Positions 49,745 through 61,094 of a stretch of DNA of 64,000 nucleotides are shown piece after piece; position 1 is the stretch's first letter; every line of letters starts with the position of its first letter. Location of the stretch: contig NC_058518.1 of the NCBI RefSeq assembly GCF_904849725.1, positions 325,398,581 to 325,462,580 on the forward strand, in the 5' to 3' direction. This stretch comes from Hordeum vulgare subsp. vulgare (taxonomy: Eukaryota; Streptophyta; Magnoliopsida; Poales; Poaceae). Position numbers and translations under genes: made by a program. Under the pieces are notes generated by a model, which saw only the letters and a list, made by a program, of their open reading frames with translations, ran no database searches and was not told where the DNA came from.

Positions 49745-51167
49745 TGATAACCCACAAGTATAGGGGATCGCAACAGTTTTCGAGGGTAGAGTATTCAACC
49801 CAAATTTATTGATTCGACTCAAGGGGAAGCCAAATAATATTCTCAAGTATTAGTAGTTGAGTTGTCAATTCAACCACACCTGAAAGATTTAGTCTGTGCA
49901 GCAAAGTATCACTAGCAAGGTAGTATGATAGAAGTAGTAGCGACAGTAACCAGTAGCAGCAAAGTGACAGCAGTAGCAACAGAGTAAGAGTAGTAGAAGT
50001 GACAACAGTAGCAACAAAGTAACGTAGCAAGGACCAGTAGGAAAAACTCGTAGGCGTTGGATCAGTGATGGATGATTATGCCGGATGCTATTCATCATGC
50101 AACAGTTATAAAACGGAGAGATAAGTAACTAGCTCCAGTTCGTCAATCTAATGTAGGCATGTATTCCTTATGTAGTTATACGTTCTTAGGGAAAAGAACT
50201 TGCATGACATCTATTGTCCACCCCTCCCGTGACAGCGGGGTCCTAATGGAAACTACGGGATATTAAGGTTCTCCTTTTAATAAAGAACCGGACCAATGCA
50301 TTGACACTTGGTGAATACATGAACTCCTCATACTATGGTCATCTCCGGGAGTGGTTCCGGCTATTGTCACTCCGGGGTTGCCGGGTCATAACACATAGTA
50401 GGTGACTACAACTTGCAAGATAGGATCATGAACACACATATATTGGCGAGAACATAATAGGTTCAGATCTGAAATCATGGCACTCGGGCCCTAGTGACAA
50501 GCATTAAGCATGGCAAAGTAGTAGCAACATCAATCTCAGAACATAGTGGATACTACGGATCAATCCCCGTCAAAACTAACTCGATTACATGATAGATCTC
50601 ATCCAACCTATCACCATCCAGCAAGCCTACGATGAGATTACTCACGAACGGTGAAGAGCATCATGGAATTGGCAATGAAGGAAGGTTGGTGATGAGATGG
50701 CGACGATCTCCCCTCTCCGGAGCCCAGAACGGACTCCAGATCTGCCCTCGAGATGAAGAACAGGAGGTGGCAGCGCCTCCGTATCGTAAAACGTGATGGA
50801 CTCTTCTCCTTGATTTTTTTCCGGACGAAACGGACTAAATAGAGCTGGATTTGGAGGCGGTGGAGCGTTGTGGTCCCCACAAGCCTGCCAGGCGCGGCCA
50901 GGGGCGCCCCCGTGCCTGGTGGGCTTGTGGGCTCACGACTCCACTTCCTCCGCTGATTCTTGCGTCGGTATTTTTCATAAATTCCAGAAAAATTCTCCAT
51001 AAATTTTCAGGTCATTCCGAGAACTTTTATTTCTGCGCAAAAACAACACCATGGCAATTCTGCTGAAAACAGTGTTAGTCCGGGTTAGTTCCATTCAAAT
51101 CATGCAAATTAGAGTCCAAAACAAAGGCAAAAGAGTTCGGAAAAGTAGATACGATGGAGATATACCA
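49745..51167 (-). repeat. A 3' LTR
   Basis: 1423 bp. It starts TGGTATATCTCCATCGTATC, a mutated form of TGATACGTCTCC, and ends CCTATACTTGTGGGTTATCA. A stem-loop is at 50872-50935 and an imperfect TATA (CTATTTAG) near 50837-50846. A region of GTA/GCA repeats lies at about 49925-50035. Confidence 0.88.
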
Positions 51168-53121
51168 ACTCCCCCAAGCTTAAAGCCTTTCTTGTGCTCA
51201 AGCAATTCATTCGACAAACTAAAAGAGACAAAAGAAAAACTTTTACGAACTCTATTTGATCTTGTTGTTGCAACTATGTCTAACTCATAACCAGAATTTC
51301 AGCAAGATCACAAGCAACCCACATAAGCAAATGACATCTAGGTCTCACGGTAAACTCATATCAATGGCATAATCAACTAGCGAGCAAAGAATAATAAGTC
51401 TCAAACGTCAACACTTCAATCAAAACAATCATGAAGCAGTATGAACAGATGGTATCTCGCTAGCTCATTCTGAGACCGCAAAACATAAATGGACAGCACC
51501 TTCAAAGACCAAGGGCTGACTAAACATTGTAATTCATGGCAAAGAAGATCCAATCACAGTCATACTCAATAACAGTTAAAAGCAAATCATAAAAATGACA
51601 GAGGTGCTCTCTAATTAGTGCTTTTATAAGAAGAGGATGACTCAACAGGAACATAAATAGATAGGCCCTTCGCAGAGGGAAGCATTGATTTGCAGAGGTG
51701 CCACAACTCAAGCTTTGAAAACATAGATAATAATTTTGGGTGGCATGCTTTCATTGTCAACGCAATGACTAAGAGTTCTCACCATCTTCCACGCCACACA
51801 TGCTATAGGCGGTTCCCAAACAAAAAAGTAAAGTTTTGACTCCCCCACCACCGATCAATCACACTCCACGACTAGCCGAATCTTCGGGTGCTGTCCATAC
51901 CAACATCAATCCAGCGGGAGTTTTGTTTGCAATTATCTTTTCGATTTGAGCATGGAACTGGGAATTCCAATTACCGGCCCCTTTCTCGTGAATGATAGTG
52001 AATAAACACATATCAAGGATAACACGCCTAGCATGGAAGATACTGATAGCCCCCTGTCACCACATGAGCGGTTCGAGCATGCAAAACATATTATTTCTAG
52101 AAGGTTTAGAGAGTGGCACATGCAAATTTACTTGGAATGGCAGGTAGATACCGCATATAGGTAGGTATGGTGGACTCATATGGAACAACTTTGGGTTTAT
52201 GGAAGTGGATGGATAGACAGTATTCCCACTTAGTACAAGAGAAGGCTAGCAAAAGACTGGGAAGCGACCAACTAGAGAGCGACAACAGTCATCAAAATGC
52301 ATTGAGATTAACCAACATTGAGTGCAGGCATGAGTAGGACATAAATCACCATGAACATGAATATTATAGAGGCTATGTTGATTTTGTTTCAACCACATGC
52401 GTGAACATGTGCCAAGTCAAGTCACTTGAATCATTCAAAGGAGGATACCATCCTATCATACTACATCATAGTCATCTCAAAATTCATGTTGGCATCCAAG
52501 ACAAACCATTATAAGCTCCTAGCTAATTAAGCATGGCATAAGCAACTATGATCTCTAAGTTGTCATTGGAAACATGTTTCTCTCACAACAAAGCTGAATC
52601 AGGAATGATGAGCTAGTCATATTTACAAAAACAAAATAGATCGAGTTCATACCAGCTTTTCCAGGCTCAGTCACTTCATCATATATCGGCATTATTGCCT
52701 TTCACTTGCACGACCGAATGATGTGAACAATAATAAGAGTGCTCGTGCATTGGACTACGCTGGAATCTGCAAGCAAACACAAAGGAGAAGACAAAGTAAT
52801 ATGGCTCTTTAACAGATAAACAGATATGCATGCGAGAACCACTAAACATTGTAACCATGGTCTTCTACCTTGACCCAAAGAAAAAGAAAGATATTTACAC
52901 GGGAAAGCTCCCAACAAGCAAAAGAAGAACAAGAAAATATTTTTGGGTTTTCTCAAACTAGATAGACACATGAAAGAAAACGAGAAAAAGAAAATAAACT
53001 AGCATGGATGATACAGTGGCAAAGTGTGAACACCGACAAACAAAGTGAAAGCATAAGCAAGAATATAAAGTCGGTGAGAAACACGTACTCCCCCAAGCTT
53101 AGGCTTTTGGCCTAAGTTGCT
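51168..53121 (-). mobile_element. A: 3' non-coding region
   Basis: About 1.95 kb with no supported ORF. It is colinear in inverted orientation with 62117-64000 of C. A polypurine-tract-like sequence, minus AAGCTTGGGGGAGTACGTG, lies just below the second ORF (about 53088-53105), in addition to the true tract at 51168. Confidence 0.8.
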
Positions 53122-54146
53122 CTACTCCAAAGGATTGTCCAGGCGACACCCAAAATCATAATGGGGGTTGTACGGGAGCGCTGCCGCCACTTCCTGAATA
53201 GCTGCCTCATGGAGACGAGCAGCCTTTGCCTCCCTCTCATACTCCTCTGCCTCTCCTTTGGTTATGTAATATCTCCGTTTTACCTGAAATTCAAAGAAGG
53301 CAGGAGCAGGAAGGGTAATATGGAAAACACGCAGCCGGTTAAATATTAAACGGTATAGGAGGGATTCATCATCCCTCTAAAGGAACTGGTAGCGTGTCAA
53401 AGCGACGCGGTCAAGGAAAGCTGTATGGAGCGGGGGATATCCTTCGCGGATGGGTACTCCAAGAAAATTTGCTATGTGAGTGGCATAGATCCCACCAAAG
53501 AAATCCCCTTCATTAGCATTATTATTCCGCCTCCTTGATATTATAGCTCCCATGTTGAAACTTCTATCACCCGTTACTGCGCTCTTAAGGATACTGTGGT
53601 CGGGTGCGCAGAGGTGACAATGCTCAATCTTGCCATTAATGCATGTGCCTATGAAGAGGGCAAAGTAATGCAAGTTAGGAAAATGAATGCTCCCCATGGT
53701 AGCGTGTGTAATATCTCTAGTTTCTCCAACAGTTATACCAGAGAAAAAAAATCTCTAACCGAAGACTTAGGAGGATCATTGAGACAACCCCAAATAGGTA
53801 TCTTGCAAATTCTATTGAAATCCTCTAAATCCATGGTATATGATTTGTCATAGAGATCAAACAGTACAGATGTATCACGGCCAACTGAGAATCTGAATCT
53901 ACGAACAAAAGAGGCAGTGAGAGCAACATACTGTTCACATTTATCGGAGATGAATTCTTCGAGTCCGACATTGTGAACAAGTGTATCAAACTCGTCTTTG
54001 AAACCTGCATCAATCATGAATTCATCAGAAGGCCATTCACATGGTTGTACCTGTGCGTTCCTTGGTTGGTAAGGATCGGGCTCCCGAATCGAGAGACGGG
54101 GACCTCTCTTGCTTGAGGAACCACCATGATAGTTTCTCCTGAACAT
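53122..54146 (-). pseudogene. A: second ORF (ORF2) in place of pol
   Basis: A protein of about 340 codons starting MFRRNYHGGSSSKRGPRLS at 54146. Recognisable blocks are QPCEWPSDEFMIDAGFKDEF, LFDLYDKSYTMDLEDFNRIC, CHLCAPDHSILKSAVTGDRS and FFGGIYATHIANFLGVP. It ends near 53122 after an acidic, coiled-coil-like tail (GEAEEYEREAKAARLHE). The same protein is in C at 61095-62116. It carries a frameshift between about 53733 and 53697 and a TAG where C has GAG (near 53382). It has no RT, integrase, zinc-finger or transmembrane motif. It may relate to Athila-type ORF1 proteins annotated in plant repeats; I am not sure, and its function is unknown. Confidence 0.75.
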
Positions 54147-54926
54147 CTTCCTTCTCTGAAATTTTCAGTGACTCTAAGGAAAAATGAACAAGGCTCAACT
54201 AAACTTGTAGCGACTACTCCAATAAGTGCCTAGAGGCCATATTACGCATCAAAACTACTTGGGACCAGCTAAAATTAGCATGCAAAGCTCAAGAACATGG
54301 TCACCAAGGCAGCAAAAATACGCGAAGTATAAGGCACTAGAGCAAAAACTAATTGGACCAATGGAGGAGTCACTTACCAAGGAGCAATTTCCCCAAAACA
54401 GTTCGGAGAATGGTGCTTTGAGCAAGGAGATCGAAAATCCCAGTAAAAGGAGCAAGAACACGGGTTTGAGCTGCGAAATGATTTTTCTGGAGGTAGGAGA
54501 AGCAGATGGGAGCTAGAATGAGTGGAGGGGCTGCACGTGGGCCCCACAAGCCTACTAGGCGCGACCAAGGGGGTGCCCGCGTCTCCAGGGCTTGTGGCCC
54601 ACTGGTGCAGTCCACAGACTAGCTCTTCGTGTCACTATTTTTCAAAAATTGCAGAAAAAATCATACTTGATTTTCACGGCGTTCGAAGAACTTTTATTTT
54701 CGGGGTTCTTTTCTACGGGACGCTAAAACAGAAAACAGGGAAAACTAAACTAAATCTATCATTTTTCTTCTAAGCAACCGAAAGTGAAAGCTTGGAACAG
54801 AGGTTTGTGACTCCTCGATTCATCTAGCTCATGGTCATCGAAAGAAATCCGTCAATGAGCTTGATCAAGTCTCCTTGACAAACTTTTTCGAATCGCAAAA
54901 GAGAACGGAGAATTTTCGAATAGTCA
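54147..54926 (-). promoter_or_regulatory. A: internal LTR-like spacer before ORF2
   Basis: Between gag-protease and ORF2. It includes a stretch of LTR-type sequence: the motif GAAAATCAAGTATGATTTTT, then the stem-loop CCACAAGCC...GGCTTGTGGGGCCCAC (54536-54600). A leader down to the ORF2 start follows. It matches 60310-61094 of C in content and order. A second promoter is an inference; I see no clear TATA. Confidence 0.5.
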
Positions 54927-55784
54927 CTAGGTCACCTCAACGGGGATGTGTATCTCCCCAACAAGCAAATCATACTTCATCTTAACAGGAGGTATAGGGC
55001 ATTCAAAGCTCCCAATAAGAATCGATAAAGTTTTTTCGATAGCGTTGATGCAATGTACTCGATATTGTTTCTTCGGAAAGTGCACCGTATGCTCATTACT
55101 GTTGACATGGAAAGTGACATTGCCTTTGTTGCAATCTATAACAGCCCCTGTAGTGTTTAAAAAGGGTCTTCCAAGGATGACCGCCATGGCATTGTCCTAG
55201 GGAATATCCAAGATAACAAAGTCTGTTAAGATAGTGACGTTAGTGACCACAACACGCACATCCTCGCAAATGCCGATAGGGAAAGCAGTTGATTTGTCGG
55301 CCATCTGCATAGAGATTTCAGTGGGTGTCAACTTATCTAGTTCAAGTCTACGATAAAGAGAGAGAGGCATAACACTAACACCGGCTCCAAGGTCGCATAA
55401 AGCAGTTCTAACGTAGTTGCCTTTAATGGAGCAAGGTATAGTGGGCACTCCGGGATCACCTAGTTTCTTAGGAGTTCCACCCTTGAAGGTATAGTTAGCA
55501 AGCATTGTGGAAATATCAACCTCAGGTATCCTACTCTTATTAGTCACAATATTCTTCATGTACTTAGCATACACAGACATTTTGAGCATATCTGTCAAAC
55601 GCATTTGTAGAAAGACAGGTCTAATCATTTCAACAAATCGCTCAAAATCCTCATCGTCCTTTTTCTTGAATGGTTTGGGAGGAAAGGGCATGGGTTTCTA
55701 AACCCATGGTTCCCTTTCTTTACCAATGCTTCCTAGCAGCGAAGTCATTCTTATCGTATCTTCTATTCTTAGGTTGTGGGTTAT
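54927..55784 (-). pseudogene. A: C-terminal gag and protease, truncated
   Basis: Starts mid-protein at the junction with C and runs through GKEREPWV, PPKPFKKKDDEDFERFVEMI and STMLANYTFKGGTPKKLGDP. The protease core CDLGAGVSVMPLSLYRRLEL and the end VILGRPFLNTTGAVIDCNKG follow. TAG interrupts it at about 55197 (DIP*DNAMA), and another in-frame stop lies before PMPFPPKP near 55698. It ends at 54927 after HIPVEVT. Compared with C it is the same protein with different lesions. Confidence 0.88.
55780..55784. repeat. Predicted target duplication of C, left copy
   Basis: GTTAT immediately before TGATACGTCTCC. The partner should be found after the 3' LTR of C, outside the window, followed by the rest of A's gag. 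Confidence 0.55.
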
Positions 55785-57275
55785 TGATACGTCTCCATCG
55801 TATCTACTTTTCCAAACTCTTTTGCCCATGTTTTGGACTCTAATTTGCATGATTTGAATAGAACTACCCTGGACTGGCACTGTTTTTAGCAGAATTGCCT
55901 TGGTGTTATTTTTGTGCAGAAATCAAAGATCTCCAAACGTCCTGAAAATTTACGGGGAGCAGTTTTGGAAAATATAAAAAATATCTGCGCCAAGTTCCAC
56001 CTCAGGGGGTGGGCCAGTGGGCCACAAGCCCCTGCTCCGCCACCACCCCCTGGTGGCGGTGGGCAGGCTTGTGGGGCCCACACGGCTCTGCCGCCCCCAA
56101 TTCCAGCTCTATAAGTTGCCTTTCGTCCCAGAAAAAAATAAAAAAGAGAAGTTTTCGTCGTGTTTTCGATAAGGAGGCGTCGCCACCACCTGTTCTTCAT
56201 CTGGAGGGCAGATCTGGAGTCCGTCTTGGGCTCCGGAGAGGGGAATCGTCGCCATCGTCATCATCAACCTTCTTCCCTCTCCAATTCCATGAAGCTCTTC
56301 GTCGTTCATGAGTAATCTATTCGTAGGCTCGCTGGGCGGTGATGAGTAGGATGAGATCTATCATGTAATCGAGTTAGTTTTGATGGGGATTGATCCCTAG
56401 TATCCACTATGATCTGAGATTGATGTTTCTACTACTTTGCCATGCTTAATGCTTGTCACTAGGGCCCGAGTGCCATGATTTCAGATCTGAAATTATTATG
56501 TTGTCACCAATATATGTGTGTTTTAGATCCGATCTTGCAAGTTGTAGTTACCTACTATGTGTTATGATCTGGCAACCCCGGAGTGACAATAACCGGAACC
56601 ACTCCCGGTGATGACCATAGTTTGAGGAGTTCATTTGTTCACCAAGTGCTAATGCGTTGGCCCGGTTCTTTATTAAAAGGAGAACCTTAATATCCCGTAG
56701 TTTCCTTTTGGACCCCGCTGCCACGGGAGGGATGGACAATAGATGTCATGCAAGTTCTTTTCCCTACGCACGTATGACGACACACGGAATGCATGCCTAC
56801 ATCACATTGACGAACGGGAGCTAGCCACATATCTCTTCGTGTTATAGTTGTTGCATGATGAATATCATCCAAACAAATCACCAACCCATTGCCTACGAGT
56901 TTGTCCTACTGCTGCTACTACTGTAGCTACTGTTGTTACTTGTCTTGCTCTACTGCTGCTACTACTGTTGCTACTGCTGGTACTTGTCTTGCTCGGCTGC
57001 TGCTGCTACTGTCGCTTGCTGCTGTTGCTACTTGCTACTACTGTCACTAGTGCTATTCCCTGCCATCGCTATTGCTCGTTACACTGCCTTTACTCGTTAC
57101 TTTGTTGTTACTACTGTGCTTGCAGATACTAATCTTTCAGGTGTGGTTGTATCTGACAAATTCAGCTGCTAATAATTGAGAGAATACTCTCACCTCCTGA
57201 TTGGCTTATCAACAAATTGGGTCGAATACTCTACCCTTGAAAACTGCTGCGAACCCACGCGCTAGTGGGCCATCA
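55785..57275 (+). repeat. C 5' LTR
   Basis: 1491 bp, from TGATACGTCTCCATCGTATC to GCTAGTGGGCCATCA; the end is a decayed form of CTTGTGGGTTATCA. The stem-loop GTGGGCCACAAGCC...GGCTTGTGGGGCCCAC is at about 56027-56082 and the TATA-like CTCTATAAG at 56107-56115. A CTG/CTA-rich microsatellite lies at 56905-57130. Confidence 0.9.
56905..57130 (+). repeat. CTGCTA/CTACTG microsatellite in the C LTR
   Basis: Degenerate trinucleotide tract (GCTGCTACTACTGTTGCTAC and similar). The Leu/Cys-rich ORFs over it are an effect of the repeat. A shorter counterpart is in the A LTR near 49925-50035. Confidence 0.8.
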
Positions 57276-57425
57276 ACAACATTCTTCTAGTTTCATTGTC
57301 GGGGAGTGCTAGCAGCATTCTTCTGGTGCCGTTGCAGGAGAAGGTTTGTTGTCATCAGCATTCGTCTAGCTAACGCTAGAGATTGTAATCAACATTTTTC
57401 TGGCGTCGTTGCCGGGGAGGTATTG
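57276..57425 (+). repeat. C: three degenerate copies of the primer-binding segment
   Basis: The unit (ATTCTTCTGGCGCCGTTGCC and following GGGGAGG) occurs as TCTAGTTTCATTGTCGGGGA (57287-57306), TCTGGTGCCGTTGCAGGAGA (57322-57341) and TCTGGCGTCGTTGCCGGGGA (57399-57418). A partial unit is near 57356. Only the last is close to the tRNA-Asp-type site, and it lies over 120 bp from the LTR end. Confidence 0.75.
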
Positions 57426-57468
57426 CTATATTCTCTGAGTCACTTGGGATTTATATCTATTGATCACT

Positions 57469-60309
57469 ATGAAGAATCTGAAGGACCCGAAGACCAAAGT
57501 CTTGCCCTCAACTACGAGGGGAGGTAAGGAATTGCCATCTAGCTCTGCACTTGATTCACCTTCAGTTATGAGTAAGTTTGCGACATCACCTCCTGCTAGA
57601 AATCTTGATATGTCGCATGTGCTTGATGATGCTTGTGATACTACTACTAGAGATACTATGCTTGATACTGCTAGAGATACTATGCCTGATGCTGCTAGAG
57701 ATGCTATGCTTGATACTGCTTTGCCTGATGATGCTAGAGATGCTATTTTGCCAGATGATGCTATGCTTGATACTGCTAGAGATACTACTTTGCCTGATGT
57801 TCCAGTAGGAGTGTTCCTTGATGCTCATATTGCTAGAGTTACTCCCAACGCTCGTGATGCTTCTGAAATTACCGATACTATGGAGATAAAACCTGCTTTT
57901 GCTCCAGCTAGATCTAGCTCTCCAAGATATGAATTTCCTGATATACCTGAGGGTTACGTTATGGAGGGAGAGATAGCTGAGGATTTTCTTGCGTGTAAGG
58001 ATGCCTATGACTCTGAGGAATTACTTCTCAAGTGGAAGGAAAAATCTCGGGAAGCTAGAATGAAAAATGACCCGAAGATTGCCACTTCGCCTATCTTTGT
58101 CACCGATAAGGATTATGAATTCTCTGTCGGCCCTGAGATAATCTCTCTAGTCGAATCTAATCCTTTTCACGGTTATGAGTCTGAGACGGTCATAGCTCAT
58201 CTTGCCAAACTATCCGAAATAGCCAACCTTTTCACTAATGAGGAGAAGATCCGCCACTACTATATCCTTAAGTTGTTTCCTTTCTCTCTAAAGGATGATG
58301 CTAAAGTCTGGTTCACCTCTATTGCTCCTGGATGTGTGCGTAGTCCCCAGGAGATGGTCTATTACTTCTGTGAGAAATATTTCCCTGCCCATAAGAAGCA
58401 AGCTGCCTTGCAGGAAATATACAACTTTGCTCAACTCCAAGAAGAGAGTCTTCAACAAGCTTGGGGGAGGCTCGTCCAGCTACAGAATTCTTTGCCTGAT
58501 CACCCTCTTAAGAAGAACGAGATACTTGATATCCTCTATAACGGACTTACCGATGCCTCTAGAGACCACCTAGATAGTTGTGCCGGTTGTGTTTTTAGGG
58601 AACGAACTGTAGAACAAGCTGAGACACTACTGAATAACCTCTTGATCAACGATAATGCTTGGACTATTCCCGAACCACCTCCTAAGCCAACTCCTAAGAA
58701 AAGAGGTATTCTATTCCTCAGTCCCGAAGATATGCAAGAAGCCAAGAAATCTATGCGAGAGAAAGGCATTAGATTTGAAGATGTCAAAAATCTACCACCT
58801 ATCGAAGAGATCCATGGTCTCGATAACCCGATACAGGTAGTAGAAGTGAATTCTCTGCGTAGGTTTGACGAGAGTGATATTCCTTTTGATAAACCTGCTA
58901 GCCTATGCTTTGATGAATTTGACAACTTTGTTGCCAAACAACAGAGTTTCAATGATTATGTTAGCAGACATTTGGAACAAAGTGCCCGTATGCTTAGCCA
59001 TCTAAGTGCTTGTGTAGACAAAAATGTCAATGATCTGAAGCTTCTGAGTAAACATGTCTCTATGATTACTACTCAGGTAGAACAAGTACTGAAAGCTCAG
59101 AATGACTTGCTCAATGAATTAAATGACAACTCTGTCAGAGTCATTACTAGAGGAGGCAAAATGACTCAGGAACCTTTGTATCCTGAAGGTCATCCTAAGA
59201 GAATTGATCAAGATTCTCAAGGAATCAATGCTGATACACCTAGTCATCCTAAGGAGAAGAAGAAGGATGATAGAAACCTGCACGCCAGTTCACCAAATAC
59301 TGTCACACCTGAAGAACCTAATGATATCTGTGCGTCTGATGCAGAAACACAATCAGGTGACGAACATGAACCTGGTGACAATATGGACAGTGATGTTCAC
59401 AATAATGCTCAACCTAGCCATGATGAGGATGTGGAGACTGAACCTACGGTTAATCCCGATAATCCACAACCTAAGAGATACGACAAGAATGACTTCACTG
59501 CTAGGAAGCATGGTAAAGAAAGAGAGCCATGGGTTCAGAGACCTATGCCCTTTCCTCCTAAGCCATCCAATAAAAAGGATGATGAGGATTTTGAGCGCTT
59601 CATTGAGATGATAAGACCCGTCTTTCTGCAGATGCGGCTAACTGATATGCTCAAGATGTCTCCGTATGCCAAGTACATGAAAGATATCGTGACTAATAAA
59701 CGAAAGATACCAGATCTTGAGATCTCCACCATGCTTGCCAACTACACTTTCAAAGGTGGAACTCCTAAGAAACTTGGTGATCCCGGAGTGCCCACTATAC
59801 CTTGCTCCATTAAAGGAAACTACGTAAGAACTGTCTTATTTGACCTTGGAGCCGGTGTTAGTGTTATGCCGCTCTCTCTTTATCGTTGACTTGAATTGGA
59901 TAAGTTGACACCCATTGAAATTTCTCTGCAAATGGCTCACAAATCAACTGCTTTCCCTATCGGCATTTGCGAGGATGTGCCTGTTGTGGTTGCTAACACC
60001 ACTATCTTAACATACTTTGTTATATTGGATATTCCCGAGGACGATGCCATGGCTGTCATCCTCGGAAGACCCTTTTTAAACACTGCAGGGGCTGTTATAG
60101 ATTGCAACAAAGGCAATGCCACTTTCCATGTCAACGGTAATGAGCACACAATGCACTTTCCGAAGAAACGATATCCAGTACATTGCATCAATGCTATCGA
60201 AAAGACTTCATCGATTCTCATTGGGAGCTTTGAATGCCCTATTCCTCGTGTCAAGATGAAGTATGATTTGCTTGTTGGGTAGATACATATCCCCATTGAG
60301 GTGACTTAG
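57469..60309 (+). pseudogene. C: gag-protease polyprotein, nearly intact
   Basis: From the ATG at 57469 (MKNLKDPKTKVL) the frame is open for 806 codons. Residues about 55-125 form a repeat of Asp/Thr/Ala units (ARDTMLDTARDTMPDAARDA). The gypsy gag core spans about 255-385 (YYILKLFPFSLKDDAKVWFT, YNFAQLQEESLQQAWGRLVQ, YNGLTDASRDHLDSCAG). A charged linker follows, then the protease with FDLGAGVSVMPLSLYR near residue 795. TGA at 59887-59889 stands where A has CGA (Arg), a CpG-type change. Further on, TAG at 60280-60282 stands where A has GAG. The protease continues to 60309 (VILGRPFLNTAGAVIDCNKG). No conventional gag zinc knuckle was seen. Confidence 0.9.
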
Positions 60310-61094
60310 TGGCTATTCGAAAATTCTCCATTCTCTCTTGTGATTCGAGAAGATTTTGTCATAAGGACTTGATCAATCCCATTGACGGATTTCTTTCGAT
60401 GACCATGAAACGGATGAATCAGAGAGTCGCATACCTCTGTTTTGAGTTTTCATTTTCTGTTGCTTAGAAGAAAAACGATAGAATTAGTTTAGTTTTTCCT
60501 GTTTTCTGTTTTAGCTTCCCGGAGAAAAATACCTCGAAAATAAAATTTCTCCGATGGTCCTGAAAATTTAGTATGATTTTTTCTGGAATTTTTGAAAATT
60601 TCTGGGCCTAAGAGCTGGCCTGGGGGCCAAACCGGTGGGCCACAACCCCTGCCACCGCCACCTACCCCCCTGGTGGTGGGGTGCAAGCTTGTGGGGCCCA
60701 CAGGCACCCCCTCCACTCATTCGAGCTCTAAGTCTCTTCTTCCACCTCTAGAAAAAATTGTTTCGCAGCTCAAACCCGTGTTCTTGCTCATTTGGCTGTG
60801 ATTTTCGATCTCCTTGCTCAAAGCACCATTCTCCGAACCATTTTGGGGAAATTACTCCTTGGTAAGTGACTCCTCCATTGGTCTAATTTGTTTTTGCTCT
60901 AGTGCTTTATCCTTCGCGAATTCTTGCTACCTTGGTGACCCTGTTCTTGAGCTATAAATGTTGATTTAGTTGGTGCCAAGTAGTTTTAGCGCGTGATACG
61001 GTCTCTAGGCACTAGTAGGAGTAGTTGCTACAAGGTGTGGTGGGTCTTTATTCACTTTTCTCTTGAACTTCAAAAATTTCAGCAAAAGGAAATT
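60310..61094 (+). promoter_or_regulatory. C: internal LTR-like spacer before ORF2
   Basis: The stretch 60535-60800 parallels the LTR promoter region: TCCTGAAAATTTAG, then GGTGGGCCACAACCCC...AAGCTTGTGGGGCCCACAG (60634-60702), then a pyrimidine-rich leader. After it come a GGTAAGT donor-like site near 60860 and a TTTCAG acceptor-like site near 61082, just before the ORF2 ATG. A spliced leader from an internal promoter is therefore conceivable. This is inference. The TATA equivalent reads only GCTCTAAG. Confidence 0.5.

Larger units (their letters stand above)
49745..55784 (-). mobile_element. A: gypsy-type element (-), cut in gag by element C
   Basis: Contains, in minus-strand order, the gag C-terminus and protease (55784-54927), an LTR-like spacer (54926-54147), a second ORF (54146-53122), a 3' non-coding region (53121-51168) and the 3' LTR (51167-49745). 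The polypurine tract AAGCTTGGGGGAGTT abuts the LTR. The 5' LTR and most of gag are missing because C inserted at 55784. They should lie beyond C, outside the window. No RT or integrase is present in its usual place. Confidence 0.88.

Noticed and set aside
56848..57172. Leu/Cys-rich ORFs that look like membrane proteins
   Set aside because: They are translations of a CTG/CTA microsatellite in the C LTR.
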